Assembly (NCBI RefSeq): GCF_014174305.1
Contig: NZ_JABEQH010000010.1
Span: 78,938-142,937, forward strand
Direction: 5' to 3'
Source: Gluconacetobacter johannae
GTDB lineage: Bacteria; Pseudomonadota; Alphaproteobacteria; Acetobacterales; Acetobacteraceae
DNA length: 64,000 nt
Positions 34,858 to 44,102 of the stretch are shown one piece after another. Made by a program: the position numbers and the translations under genes. A model generated the notes under the pieces. It searched no databases and had not been told where the DNA came from. It was given only the letters and a program-made list of their open reading frames with translations. Each line of letters begins with the position of its first letter. The stretch's first letter is position 1.

Positions 34858-35646
34858 CTATCTCAGGTTCGTCAGGGTCTGGAGCATTTCGTCGGACGCC
34901 GTGATGACCTTGCTGTTCATTTCATAGGCGCGCTGCGCGGTAATCAGGTCCGTGATCTCGGTGACCACGTTGACGGAGGATTCCTCGATGAAGCCCTGGC
35001 GGACCGAGCCGACCCCCACGCTCTGGGGCGTGCCGGTGATCGGGTCGCCGGAGGATGTGGTCGCCGTGAACAGGTTCTGACCCATGGCGGCAAGACCGTT
35101 CTCGTTCTGGAAGGTCGATAGCTGGATCTGCCCGGCAACCTGCGCCGTCCCGTCGCCGGACACCGTGTACTGCACCTGGCCGCTCTGGTCGATGGTCACA
35201 TTCTCGGCGTTGTTCGGCAGCGTAATGTTCGGGTTGAGGGGATAGCCGTCCGCGGTGACGATGGTGCCGTCCTGGGACAGCGAGAACGTCCCGTCACGGG
35301 TATAGGCGTATTCGCCGGACGGCAGCGTCACCTGGAAATAGCCGCGCCCCTCGATCGCAAGGTCGAGGGCGTTGCTGGTCTGCTCCAGCGTGCCCTGTTC
35401 GTTGATTCGGTAAATGCCGGCGGTGCGTACGCCAAGGCCGATCTGCGCGCCCGCCGGAACGAGGTCGCCGGTGTCCGAACTCATGGTCCCCGCCCGCCTG
35501 AGATCCTGGTAGATGAGGTCCTGGAACTCGGCACGACGCCGCTTGTAGCCGGTGGTCGTCATGTTGGCGATATTGTTGGAAATCGTCTCGACGTTCGTCG
35601 TCTGGGCCTGCATGCCCGTGCTGGCGATATCAAGGGAACGCATCAT
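34858..35646 (-). CDS. flgG: Flagellar distal rod protein FlgG
   Basis: 262 residues. The N-terminal rod motif (TNVETISNNIANMTTTGYKRRRAEF) and C-terminal helix (NVVTEITDLITAQRAYEMNSKVI) pair to form the axial core; the internal GRGYFQVTLPSGE and YTRDGTFSLS are family marks. It builds the distal rod. First gene of the flgG-flgA-flgH operon, divergent from flgF. Confidence 0.97.
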   Translation of the reverse strand: MMRSLDIASTGMQAQTTNVETISNNIANMTTTGYKRRRAEFQDLIYQDLRRAGTMSSDTGDLVPAGAQIGLGVRTAGIYRINEQGTLEQTSNALDLAIEGRGYFQVTLPSGEYAYTRDGTFSLSQDGTIVTADGYPLNPNITLPNNAENVTIDQSGQVQYTVSGDGTAQVAGQIQLSTFQNENGLAAMGQNLFTATTSSGDPITGTPQSVGVGSVRQGFIEESSVNVVTEITDLITAQRAYEMNSKVITASDEMLQTLTNLR

Positions 35647-35997
35647 AGGCGGACAATCCTCCGGTGTACCTTACTTCGTGGTCATCCCACCACGCAGGCA
35701 GGCGGGCACCATGGCATGCATGGCCATGTATACCGGATGACGTCCACGCTACGCACGGCTTGCGACAGCAAGTAAGACCACGTGCACGGACATGGCAAGG
35801 TCTTTTCTGGAGAAAAGGCGGCCTTGTCGGCCTTCCTGCAATGTTCCGGCGCGCATCACATATTGCCGTCCGGATAGTGATACAATATCCTTGCGAACAG
35901 CCGGCTTGCTGCCCCTGTATTCCACAAGACCACAGTCAGGAAGCGGCTCGGCGCCGGTCTGCCTGCGCGGGCCCGAATTCCCTTCCGGAGGCAGACC
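35647..35997. other. Divergent control region between flgG and flgF
   Basis: No gene found. It must contain both divergent promoters. A GCAT-rich near-palindrome occurs at 35709-35727 (ATGGC-ATGCAT-GGCCAT), with TATACC next to it. A strong GGAGG at 35987-35991 serves flgF. Confidence 0.5.
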
Positions 35998-36741
35998 TTG
36001 GACGACACGACGTATATCGCCCTGTCCCGCATTGATGTGCTGACACGCGCCCTGGACCTGACCGTCAACAATCTTGCCAATGCCAATACTGACGGGTTCA
36101 AGACGTCGAGACAGCTTTTTTCCGACTTTCTCGTTCACCAGAAGGACGTCCATGGCCTGACCGGGGGAAAGGACGAAGCGTACACCCAGGACCAGGCGAC
36201 ATATCAGGACTTCCTTCAGGGCGAATTGCGACAGACCGGGAACCCGACGGACCTGGCGATCAATGGCGAAGGGTACTTCTCGGTCCGGACGACGCAGGGG
36301 GTTCGGCTGACCCGCAGCGGCCAGTTCCATATCCGGTCGGATGGGACACTTACCGACGGTTCGGGAAACCCGCTTCTGGACACGAACGGCAGGAACATCG
36401 TCATCCCCCCGCAGGACCAGATCCTGTCGGTGGCGTCGGACGGAACGATCTCCACGCAAAACGGAGCCACCGCGACCGTCGGCCTCGTCACCGTCGACAA
36501 CCTCAACACGCTGCAACAGGAAGGCAATTATCTGCTCAGGCCGACAACGCCCACGCATAACGTGGCCCGAAAGGAAATACGGCAGGCGATGCTGGAGTCG
36601 AGCAACGTGAATTCGGTCTCCGAGGCGACGAAAATGGTCGAGATCCAGCGTGACTACGACCTGAACTTCCAGTTGATACAGACTGAATCGACCCGCCGCC
36701 AGAATGCGATAGACAAGATCACGACCGAGCCGAGCGCCTAA
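35998..36741 (+). CDS. flgF: Flagellar proximal rod protein FlgF
   Basis: 247 residues. N-terminal rod motif LTVNNLANANTDGFKTSRQLF, internal INGEGYFSVRT and LTRSGQF, and C-terminal ATKMVEIQRDYDLNFQLIQ show the FlgE/F/G rod-hook family; the length and divergence from FlgG favour FlgF. The start is TTG, with GGAGG five to six bases upstream, and no ATG alternative upstream of the conserved helix. The monocistronic arrangement, away from flgG, is unusual. Confidence 0.9.
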   Translation: MDDTTYIALSRIDVLTRALDLTVNNLANANTDGFKTSRQLFSDFLVHQKDVHGLTGGKDEAYTQDQATYQDFLQGELRQTGNPTDLAINGEGYFSVRTTQGVRLTRSGQFHIRSDGTLTDGSGNPLLDTNGRNIVIPPQDQILSVASDGTISTQNGATATVGLVTVDNLNTLQQEGNYLLRPTTPTHNVARKEIRQAMLESSNVNSVSEATKMVEIQRDYDLNFQLIQTESTRRQNAIDKITTEPSA

Positions 36742-36928
36742 ACCGCCCGGATCCGCGAGGGCCGGGCGCGCGCCAGCCGCGGAATGTTAATGGCCCGAAA
36801 CAGCCTTGCTTTACGTCATCTTCCGGAACTGCTAGCGTGCACGGAACCTTGTAGCCGCATTGACGCCCGGCATATATCGTGGCTGTTGCGTAGCGAATAC
36901 ATAGTCATGACTGCGCGGGGAAAATGAG

Positions 36929-38491
36929 ATGGGCCTGACATCATCGCTGTCAATAGCCACCAGCGGCTTGAACGCGATCGAGTATCAGTTGGCCGTCACG
37001 TCTGAAAACGTCTCGAACTCGGGCACGACGGGCTATGTGCGCGAGAACGCCACGGTGACGATGGCGGTGGCGGGCAATGTCGGGGCCGGCGTCAAGATCG
37101 GCCGGACGGCGCTGAACGTGAACACGGCGCTGCAGTCGGCGCTCTACAGCCAGAACGCCCAGGTCGCGTCGCTCACCGCGACGAGCAACTCGCTTGCGCC
37201 GCTGTCGTCCATCCAGGGATCGACCTCGTCGGATTCCGGGAGCACCGACACGCTTTCCGACGAACTCGGCAATGTGCAGAACGCCCTGACCTCGCTGACG
37301 GCGACCCCGCTGCAAAGCGCCTCGCAGTCGCTGGTGATCTCGTCCGCGCAATCCCTGACCAGCACCATTCACACGCTTGCCGCGACCTATACGGACCAGC
37401 GCCAGGCGGCCGAGGACAACACCGTCGCGACGGTCTCCTCCATCAACTCGGGCCTGACGCAGATCGGGCAGCTCTCGACGCAGATCATGAAACTCCAGGC
37501 CCTTGGTTCGGACACGGCCAACCTCGAGAACCAGCGCCTGGAGGTCATGTCGAACCTGTCGTCCGACCTCTCGGTCACGTTTTCCGAGACGTCGAACGGG
37601 GACATGATTGTCCGCACCGCGGACGGGACCGAACTTCCGACCCGTCCCGACCAGATTGGGCAGAGCAACAGCACGGTGACCCTGCCCAGCAGCACCTGGC
37701 CATTGTCCACGTCCGACGCCACCGTCACGTCGGCGATGTACTACAAGGCCGGCGATACGAACGCGCAGATCCCCGGCATCATGCTGGCGGGCAAGGACAT
37801 CACGTCGCACCTGACGGGCGGAACGCTCGGGGCGAACATCACGCTGCGTGATGTCACCTATCCGAAAATGCAGGCGCAGCTCGATTCGTTCTCCTACACG
37901 CTTGCCTCGCGGTTCAACAATGCCGGGCTTCCGCTGTTTACGGATGGCACCGGGGCGGTCCCGTTAGCGAGCGCGACCGTGCCGTTGTCGGATCCGACGA
38001 CGACGCAAGAGACGCCCAATGGTCTCGTCGGCCTTTCGTCAACGATCGCCGTCAGTTCAAGTTACGCCAACGCGCCGTCGTCGCTGACGACGAACGGCGA
38101 TGTAACGACCATTACAGCGGTCCTCGGCACGGCGTTCGGCACCTCCTCGGACGATGTGAGCGGGTCCGATGGGTCTCTGGCTGCTCCGTCGACCGGCCTT
38201 GGCCCGACCGGCAGCCTGTCGACCGGATATTCCGGCGCCCAGGGGCTGGTCGCCCTCGCCACGGCCCTGACCTCGGACCAGGGCGCGACCATCGGCCAGG
38301 CCAGCGACGACCTGACCTCCGTCACCTCGGTCCAGACGACATTGCAGACGGCGGTCTCCAATGCCTCGGGCGTGGACGTGAACAATGAAATGGCCAACGT
38401 CGTCGCGCTGCAGAACGCCTATGCGGCCAACGCAAAGGTTGTGACCGCTGTGCAGTCGATGTTCAGCGCATTACTTAACGCGATCGACTAG
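36929..38491 (+). CDS. flgK: Flagellar hook-associated protein FlgK
   Basis: 520 residues. The N-terminus (SLSIATSGLNAIEYQLAVTS, with ENVSNSGTTGYVR) and C-terminus (GVDVNNEMANVVALQNAYAA, then KVVTAVQSMFSALLNA) are the FlgK/FlgE coiled ends; the middle is a serine/threonine/alanine-rich variable region. It forms the first hook-filament junction. flgL follows after 20 bp. Confidence 0.93.
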   Translation: MGLTSSLSIATSGLNAIEYQLAVTSENVSNSGTTGYVRENATVTMAVAGNVGAGVKIGRTALNVNTALQSALYSQNAQVASLTATSNSLAPLSSIQGSTSSDSGSTDTLSDELGNVQNALTSLTATPLQSASQSLVISSAQSLTSTIHTLAATYTDQRQAAEDNTVATVSSINSGLTQIGQLSTQIMKLQALGSDTANLENQRLEVMSNLSSDLSVTFSETSNGDMIVRTADGTELPTRPDQIGQSNSTVTLPSSTWPLSTSDATVTSAMYYKAGDTNAQIPGIMLAGKDITSHLTGGTLGANITLRDVTYPKMQAQLDSFSYTLASRFNNAGLPLFTDGTGAVPLASATVPLSDPTTTQETPNGLVGLSSTIAVSSSYANAPSSLTTNGDVTTITAVLGTAFGTSSDDVSGSDGSLAAPSTGLGPTGSLSTGYSGAQGLVALATALTSDQGATIGQASDDLTSVTSVQTTLQTAVSNASGVDVNNEMANVVALQNAYAANAKVVTAVQSMFSALLNAID

Positions 38492-38511
38492 GAAGATCGG
38501 GAGAAGCTGTC

Positions 38512-39591
38512 ATGAGCACGTCCATCGGCCAGTATGGAAACGCCGGCGCTGCCCTTATTCTCGCTGCCGGGATCAAGGAGATGACGCTGAGCCAGCAGAC
38601 CCTGTCGTGGCAGCAGTCCACGAACACGCTGTCGCCGACCTACGCGGGGCTGGGCTCGACGCGTTCGTCCGCCATCAGCCTGGCGCCGAAAATCACGCAG
38701 GTCGAGACCTGGCAATCCAATGTCTCGATCGCGCAGAACGGCCTGAGCGTCACGGCGAGTGCGCTCCAGCAGCTTGTGACACAAGCCCAGGCGCTGTCCG
38801 CAAGCCTTGTGACCATCGGGGGAACGACAATGTCCACCACGGTCACGGCCGCGACATCCCAGGCCCGGAATGCGCTGACGGCATTGGCAACGACGCTCAA
38901 TACCTCAAACGGCGTCGGATATGTCTTCGCCGGACAAGCTTCGACCGAACCTCCGATCAAGGATCCGACGTCGATCTCAAGCGGCACCCTTGCCACGACG
39001 ATCGCCGGCATCGTCGGTTCGCTCGGGTCTTCCGAGGACCCCGCGTCCGTCATGGCGAAGGCCACCACGGCCGCGGCCGACAACACGGACAGCGTCTCGG
39101 TCTTCTCGGCGTCGCTGTCGGTTTCGGGGGATGCGGCAACCGCGCTTCAGCAGTCGGTCCTCACCGGTGACAATACCGCAACCGGGATCGGTACGGTGGC
39201 GACACAGGGAACATCCGCCACCTCCAATTCAACCGGGTCGCCGATCCGTGACCTGATGCGCGACATGATGGTCGTTTCCTCGATGAACGGCATGTCGTCT
39301 TCGACGAACGGGTTTTCGGATCTGGTCAACCAACTGCATTCGTCTCTTGAAAACACGATCAGCCAGCTTACGGACATGGAGACATCGGTCGGCGTGACGC
39401 AGAATGCGCTGACGTCCAGATCCACCCTGTTGTCGAACATGGAGACGATGTTGAAGACGGCGCTTGGGAACTCCAGGGATGCCGATATCGCCGAAGTGGC
39501 CACGCAGTCGTCCAACCTCAGCACAAGCCTCAAGGCCTCATACATCCTGGTTGCCGACATGAAGGATATGACGCTCGCAAGTTACATCTGA
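38512..39591 (+). CDS. flgL: Flagellar hook-associated protein FlgL
   Basis: 359 residues. It carries flagellin-like N- and C-terminal helices (the C-terminal part SRSTLLSNMETMLKTALG and SNLSTSLKASYILVADMK). Position directly after flgK and the absence of a full flagellin signature support FlgL, the second junction protein. The central domain is rich in serine, threonine and alanine as in neighbouring FlgK and the flagellin. Preceded by GGGAGAAG. Confidence 0.87.
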   Translation: MSTSIGQYGNAGAALILAAGIKEMTLSQQTLSWQQSTNTLSPTYAGLGSTRSSAISLAPKITQVETWQSNVSIAQNGLSVTASALQQLVTQAQALSASLVTIGGTTMSTTVTAATSQARNALTALATTLNTSNGVGYVFAGQASTEPPIKDPTSISSGTLATTIAGIVGSLGSSEDPASVMAKATTAAADNTDSVSVFSASLSVSGDAATALQQSVLTGDNTATGIGTVATQGTSATSNSTGSPIRDLMRDMMVVSSMNGMSSSTNGFSDLVNQLHSSLENTISQLTDMETSVGVTQNALTSRSTLLSNMETMLKTALGNSRDADIAEVATQSSNLSTSLKASYILVADMKDMTLASYI

Positions 39592-39836
39592 CGGCTCCGG
39601 GCGGCGGGGTCTTCCAGACTGGCGCAGGCGGGCCGGCAGACAGGGCTTTGCATTCGCCATGCGCTATCGTATCTCTCTACGCCATCTCCAGGGTGGCGGG
39701 CGTGCCGAGGTTTTTCGGCTGAACATCTGACATCCAGTCCCGTCGTGCAGGCGCCGCACATGCGCCGCCTTCTGCCCTGACCGAAGTGCGCGTGACCACA
39801 TCGCCGCCGGTTTATACCCTCGTAACAGGACCCGAC

Positions 39837-40559
39837 ATGGACAAATTCTTCATCAGCTCCGCGCAGACTCCGGAACGTGCCGAGAGGTTCCTGGCGGTCA
39901 ATGCCCACGTTCCGGGACTTATGCACTCGCCTGGCGTCGATGGCAGCACGCTCGATATCAATGAGATGAAAGAAAAAGGCCTCGTGTCGGACGCGTGCCA
40001 GTTCACACGCGAGGCAATCGGATCGGGGCTTGCCCATGTCGCACTGTGGGGAAATGTCGCGCAAAGAGGCGTCCCGGCCCATATTTTTGAGGATGACGCC
40101 TTTCTCTGCCGCAATTTCGAGCAGGGAAGCGCACGGATCATCGCCAGCCTGCCAGACGATTGGGACATCATCCTGTGGGGGAGCAATTCGGACACCCCGC
40201 TTCAGTTCGAACTTCTGCCTGGAATCACGCAGTGCGTTGCGATGGTCTCTGACGAATCCGTCCGGAAAGGCATCCACGCGTTCCGCGACATGGATGTCAC
40301 GTCCGTTCCGCTCAGGCTGGCCCAGACCTTCGGCCTGTGCGGCTATGCGATCTCGCCGGCCGGCGCCATGAAGTTAATCAAGAGCTGCCTTCCCCTGGCA
40401 ACCGTCAATGTCTCCCACCCCTGCCTGGGTGGTCGTGTCATCGCGGCGCATTCCATCGACATCCTGATGAACCGCCATTACGCCGAGATGATGGCCTACA
40501 CCAGCTTCCCGCCCCTGTGCCTGACCGACAACGTCAGGACCAACAGCCCCACCCCCTGA
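39837..40559 (+). CDS. Glycosyltransferase family 25-like protein
   Basis: 240 residues from the ATG at 39837 (AGGA seven bases upstream; a GTG at 39786 is possible). DKFFISSAQTPERAERFLAVN, then AIGSGLAHVALWGNVAQ and IFEDDAFL match the LgtF/LPS-type GT25 pattern, in which the EDD triplet binds the nucleotide sugar metal. A later segment (FGLCGYAISPAGAMKLI) agrees. Between flgL and fliL in a motility operon, it may glycosylate flagellin or another surface component. The acceptor is inference. Confidence 0.7.
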   Translation: MDKFFISSAQTPERAERFLAVNAHVPGLMHSPGVDGSTLDINEMKEKGLVSDACQFTREAIGSGLAHVALWGNVAQRGVPAHIFEDDAFLCRNFEQGSARIIASLPDDWDIILWGSNSDTPLQFELLPGITQCVAMVSDESVRKGIHAFRDMDVTSVPLRLAQTFGLCGYAISPAGAMKLIKSCLPLATVNVSHPCLGGRVIAAHSIDILMNRHYAEMMAYTSFPPLCLTDNVRTNSPTP

Positions 40560-40566
40560 CAGTCAG

Positions 40567-41052
40567 ATGGCGACAAACGCGCGTTCCCAACCTCTGACCA
40601 CCCGCCCGCGCTGTAGCGCGGCCTCGGCCGTGGCTGCGCTGCTCTGCGCGACTCTGGCTGGATGCGCGCCGGCACAGCCGTATCTGGACAAGGGAATGAC
40701 GCTGTCGGAAGCAGGCTTCATCGCCCATCCGGCCGACACGACGGCGCGCTACGCCATGATGAACACGCTTCCGCCGGGGCAGTTGACGTACCGCCCCTCT
40801 CCGGCAGGGCCTGTCTATCTCTATGCCGATCCGATCGGCTGTGGCTGCGTCTATATGGGGTCGGCAGCAGCCTATGGATCATTCTCGGCCTGGCAGCGCA
40901 CAAGCAAGGCATCAACGCCTTTGCGGACGGATGTCCGGGCGATGGCGGCGGAGAACAGGCGTGACACCGCAGCATGGGACTGGAGCGCCTGGTCACCAAA
41001 CGCCGACCCTGGCGGAGACCAGCCCCGCCACGTGAGCGGCGGCTACTGGTGA
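40567..41052 (+). CDS. Putative lipoprotein of unknown function
   Basis: 161 residues. Signal peptide with hydrophobic core AASAVAALLCATLA and lipobox LAGC; no family recognised. The mature protein has an unusual GCGCVYMGSAAAYGSF segment and a tryptophan-rich end (WDWSAW). It begins 7 bp after the GT25-like gene and is probably co-transcribed with it. Confidence 0.65.
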   Translation: MATNARSQPLTTRPRCSAASAVAALLCATLAGCAPAQPYLDKGMTLSEAGFIAHPADTTARYAMMNTLPPGQLTYRPSPAGPVYLYADPIGCGCVYMGSAAAYGSFSAWQRTSKASTPLRTDVRAMAAENRRDTAAWDWSAWSPNADPGGDQPRHVSGGYW

Positions 41053-41385
41053 GTGCGGCCTACGACGCGGGTGATGGGATCGCTTCGTAATTCTGCATTT
41101 ATTACTTTCTATTTATGGAAATTTCCAGGTATTGCGGCATATATCCGGGGTCGGCGCTCTGCCGGCCAAGGATGCGTTGCGGACAGTATCTGGAAACCGT
41201 TTCAAGAGGGGATCGCCGGCGCTCCGGCGCCCGTTTCCTGCGCTCCGGCGCACGAAAACACACCGGCCTTTCCCGCCATCCGCCTCGCCGGATTTCGTGG
41301 AGCGTCTCCCTGCCTTGAGTAAGGCTGGCCCGGTGGCTAAACTGCCAACGAATATTTTATCGAACCATTCCGGAGCCATCCAGAC
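41053..41385. other. Non-coding region upstream of fliL
   Basis: No gene found. An AT-rich patch at 41088-41120 (TTTATTACTTTCTATTTATGG) contrasts with the rest and is the likely site of the fliL operon promoter. No repeat or terminator was recognised. Confidence 0.5.
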
Positions 41386-41904
41386 ATGAGCGAGACTGTA
41401 ACCGGCGGCGCCCGCACCTCGCTGCTCGGGGGGGGCGGGAAGGAAACGGAAGCATCTCCCAAGGCCGATGGCAAGAAGCTGAAGTGGAAGCCGATCGTCG
41501 CCGGCCTTGCGGCCCTCATCCTCATCGGAGGGGGGGCTACGGTCGTGGAAAAGACAAAACTGTTCCGGGGGGCCGGCGAAAGAACCCAGGCCGCTCTGCA
41601 TCCGCCCATTGTGCTTGGGATCCCGACCATCGTCTCCAACCTCGACAGCGGGGATGGGCGTCCGGTCTATGTGAAGCTGACCGCCAAGGTCGAGATACAG
41701 GGGGCGAACGACGAAGCGTCCCTGCAGAACACGGTTCCTGAAATTCAGGACATCTTCCAGACGTACCTGCATGAGACACGCCCGCAGGACATCCGCGGCG
41801 ACGGCATATACCGGCTGCGCGAAGCCATAACACATCGCCTGAGAATCACTCTGTTACCCCTGCAGGTGACGAACGTGTATTTTGTCGAATTTCTCGTCCA
41901 GTAG
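41386..41904 (+). CDS. fliL: Flagellar basal body-associated protein FliL
   Basis: 172 residues: a short cytoplasmic tail, one span (PIVAGLAALILIGGGATVV, about residues 36-54) and a periplasmic domain with YVKLTAKVEIQ and the C-terminal VTNVYFVEFLVQ typical of FliL. It surrounds the MotAB stator and affects torque. It starts the fliL-fliM-DUF6468 operon. Confidence 0.93.
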   Translation: MSETVTGGARTSLLGGGGKETEASPKADGKKLKWKPIVAGLAALILIGGGATVVEKTKLFRGAGERTQAALHPPIVLGIPTIVSNLDSGDGRPVYVKLTAKVEIQGANDEASLQNTVPEIQDIFQTYLHETRPQDIRGDGIYRLREAITHRLRITLLPLQVTNVYFVEFLVQ

Positions 41905-41964
41905 ACCGCAGGCTTCTGGAATACCGAAAAAGGCAGTCAGTTGGGAACCGGGGCGGCAGACGAC

Positions 41965-43107
41965 ATGCAGGATGAAAACGACACGACGGAAGGCGCCGGG
42001 CACCACGAGGCAGTCGCCGAAGCACACCCCGAGGCGCAGCAAGAGGCCCCGGACGCGATGGGAAACGACGTGCTGGGCGGCCACGTGCTGGACCAGTCCG
42101 AGATCGACAGTCTTCTTGGGCACAGTTTCGCCGGTTTTCCCGCCCGGGAAGAAAGCGGCATGGAACGGGTCATCAAGGCCGGTTTCGTCGCGTACGAGCG
42201 CCTGCCCATGCTCGAGATCGTGTTCGACCGCCTTGTCAGGATCCTGTCGTCCACGCTCCGCAGTTTCACGAACGACAATGTCGAAATCACGATCGAGAGC
42301 ATCCGGTCGATGCGTTTCGGCGACTACATGAACGCCATACCGTCATCATCCCTGTTCGCGGTCTTCAAGGCCGTGCAATGGGAAAATTACGGTCTCGTCG
42401 TGGTCGACTCCTCCCTGTCCTATTCGGTCATCGACACGCTGATGGGCGGCCTGCGTGGATCCGGCCACGCAGGCGTGGCGGGACGCCCGCACACCGCCAT
42501 CGAGAGGTCGTTGATCGAGAAGCTCGTCACACTGACGCTCAATGATCTTTCGATCGCCTTCAGCCCCGTTTCCGCCATTACCCTTGCGTTCGAGAGGCTG
42601 GAGATCAGCGCGCGCTTCGCCGCGATCGCACGCGCGTCGAATGCGGTGGTCACGGCCAAGCTCCATATCGACATGGAGGACCGAAACGGAAATCTGGACC
42701 TGGTCATTCCCTATGCGACGCTCGAGCCTGTCCGCGACCAGCTGTCCCAGCAATTCATGGGCGAAAGGTTCGGCCGCGATTCAATATGGGAGGATCACCT
42801 GGTTTCCGAGATTCTGGAAACCGACGTGCAGGTTTCCGCGGTGTTCGAGGAGAAGACCGTTGCCCTGTCCGAACTTCTGGGCCTTCAGCCCGGCATGCGG
42901 ATTACCTTCCCCCACCAGCGTGGCACACCGATTCATGTCCGGCTCCAGAGCGGCCAGACCCCGTTGTTCGAGGGACGACTCGGCAAGCTGCATGGCAAGG
43001 CGGCCGTGAAGATCGAGCGGCGACTCATTCCGTCCGACAGCCAGCACCACAACGACGCGCACGTTCCCACACCCCCGTCGTCGGGTGGGCACGAGAGCAA
43101 GGCCTGA
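41965..43107 (+). CDS. fliM: Flagellar motor switch protein FliM
   Basis: About 380 residues from ATG at 41965 (TTG at 41941 would add eight). The CheY-binding motif is visible as LDQSEIDSLLG, then the CheC-like middle domain (ERVIKAGFVAYERLPMLEIVF, IRSMRFGDYMNAIPSSSL) and C-terminal SpoA domain (ETDVQVSAVFEEKTVALSEL). It completes the switch with FliG and FliN. Acidic, glutamate/alanine-rich extension before the CheY motif is longer than usual. Confidence 0.96.
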   Translation: MQDENDTTEGAGHHEAVAEAHPEAQQEAPDAMGNDVLGGHVLDQSEIDSLLGHSFAGFPAREESGMERVIKAGFVAYERLPMLEIVFDRLVRILSSTLRSFTNDNVEITIESIRSMRFGDYMNAIPSSSLFAVFKAVQWENYGLVVVDSSLSYSVIDTLMGGLRGSGHAGVAGRPHTAIERSLIEKLVTLTLNDLSIAFSPVSAITLAFERLEISARFAAIARASNAVVTAKLHIDMEDRNGNLDLVIPYATLEPVRDQLSQQFMGERFGRDSIWEDHLVSEILETDVQVSAVFEEKTVALSELLGLQPGMRITFPHQRGTPIHVRLQSGQTPLFEGRLGKLHGKAAVKIERRLIPSDSQHHNDAHVPTPPSSGGHESKA

Positions 43108-43164
43108 TCGTTCCCTCATCAACCGCAGCCTCGCAACCGGGCCGGACTGGAGACCATTGAGCAG

Positions 43165-43842
43165 ATGCTGACACAGATCCAGATGATCATTGAGGTCATG
43201 CTGTCGTTCTTCCTGCTTTTGGGAATAATCTACAGCTTCTACCTCGGCCGGGTCCTGTCGAACCTGAAGCGGGACCGTTCGAGCCTTCTCGCTTTCGTCG
43301 AAAAGCTGGAAAACAGCGTGCAGAGGGCCGAGGAATCGGTCGAGAAGCTCCGCATCGCCGGCGAGGTCAGCGGACGCCCGCTGAGCAGGATGATCGAGGA
43401 GGCCAAGATGGCGATGACGGAACTCGACGGCCTGGCGGGCAAGGCCGATGCCTCGGCCGATCGTCTCCAGGCGCTGGTCACCCAGGTCATCACCCAGGAG
43501 AGCCAGCTTAAAAATCTGATTGAACAAGCCGAGAGCGTCAGGGAACCGGCTCGCCCTCCGGAGCCACCGTCCTCCCCGTCACACGTGAAAGCCGAGCCCG
43601 CCGACACGACCCCACGCGCACCAGACCCATCCGATTCCGTCACCGGTTCTCAGGTCGACACGCATAGTGTGGCGATCGGCACGGAAAAAGGGGGGGCTGG
43701 CGCGTCCGTACACCGGCTGAAGCCGGATACCCCCGTCAGGAAGGCGGCAGTCGCGGACAACGTCACTGTTTCCGCACCCACCTCCATTACCCGTGCCCGG
43801 TCATACAAGAAGGCGCTCAAAAAAAAGCTCTTTGCGGACTGA
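43165..43842 (+). CDS. DUF6468 flagellar protein (PflI-like)
   Basis: 225 residues. One N-terminal span (IIEVMLSFFLLLGIIYSFYLG), then a coiled-coil segment with NLKRDRSSLLAFVEKLENSVQ, the DUF6468 pattern found in alphaproteobacterial flagellar operons just downstream of fliM. The rest is a long proline/serine-rich, probably disordered tail ending in basic residues. The related Caulobacter protein is linked to flagellar positioning; the function here is inference. Confidence 0.75.
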   Translation: MLTQIQMIIEVMLSFFLLLGIIYSFYLGRVLSNLKRDRSSLLAFVEKLENSVQRAEESVEKLRIAGEVSGRPLSRMIEEAKMAMTELDGLAGKADASADRLQALVTQVITQESQLKNLIEQAESVREPARPPEPPSSPSHVKAEPADTTPRAPDPSDSVTGSQVDTHSVAIGTEKGGAGASVHRLKPDTPVRKAAVADNVTVSAPTSITRARSYKKALKKKLFAD

Positions 43843-43961
43843 CCCGGATTTGCGGCGGCCTGGCGCCGATCCGCGGGATCATGATCTCCGGAATTGCAGA
43901 TGGCAGTAGAACCACTTGGTCCGGACGCTCGCGGTGCGCGGGCGGAAAGAGCGCATCGAGC

Positions 43962-43988
43962 GCCGGCACGGCGCCTTCCGGCATTTTT
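43962..43988 (+). terminator. Putative intrinsic terminator before flagellin
   Basis: Stem GCCGG/CCGGC (with GGCGCC in the loop) followed by ATTTTT. It lies between the DUF6468 gene and flagellin and would separate the two transcripts. The stem is short, so the call is tentative. Confidence 0.4.
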
Positions 43989-44102
43989 CCTCGATAAAAA
44001 TCCAGAAAAAGCCCCTCACCTTACCTTCTCTTAGCCATTTACCGCTCTACTGAGTCTTGCACTGGCTTACCCGCTAGTCTGACTCGATATGGAGCAAACA
44101 CC

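Noticed and set aside
35709..35727. GCAT-rich palindrome as an operator
   Set aside because: The two halves are offset by one base, so it is not a true inverted repeat.
44057..44090. Sigma-54 or sigma-28 promoter before flagellin
   Set aside because: TGGC and GC elements are too close (7 rather than 10 bases between them), and no sigma-28-like pair was found.
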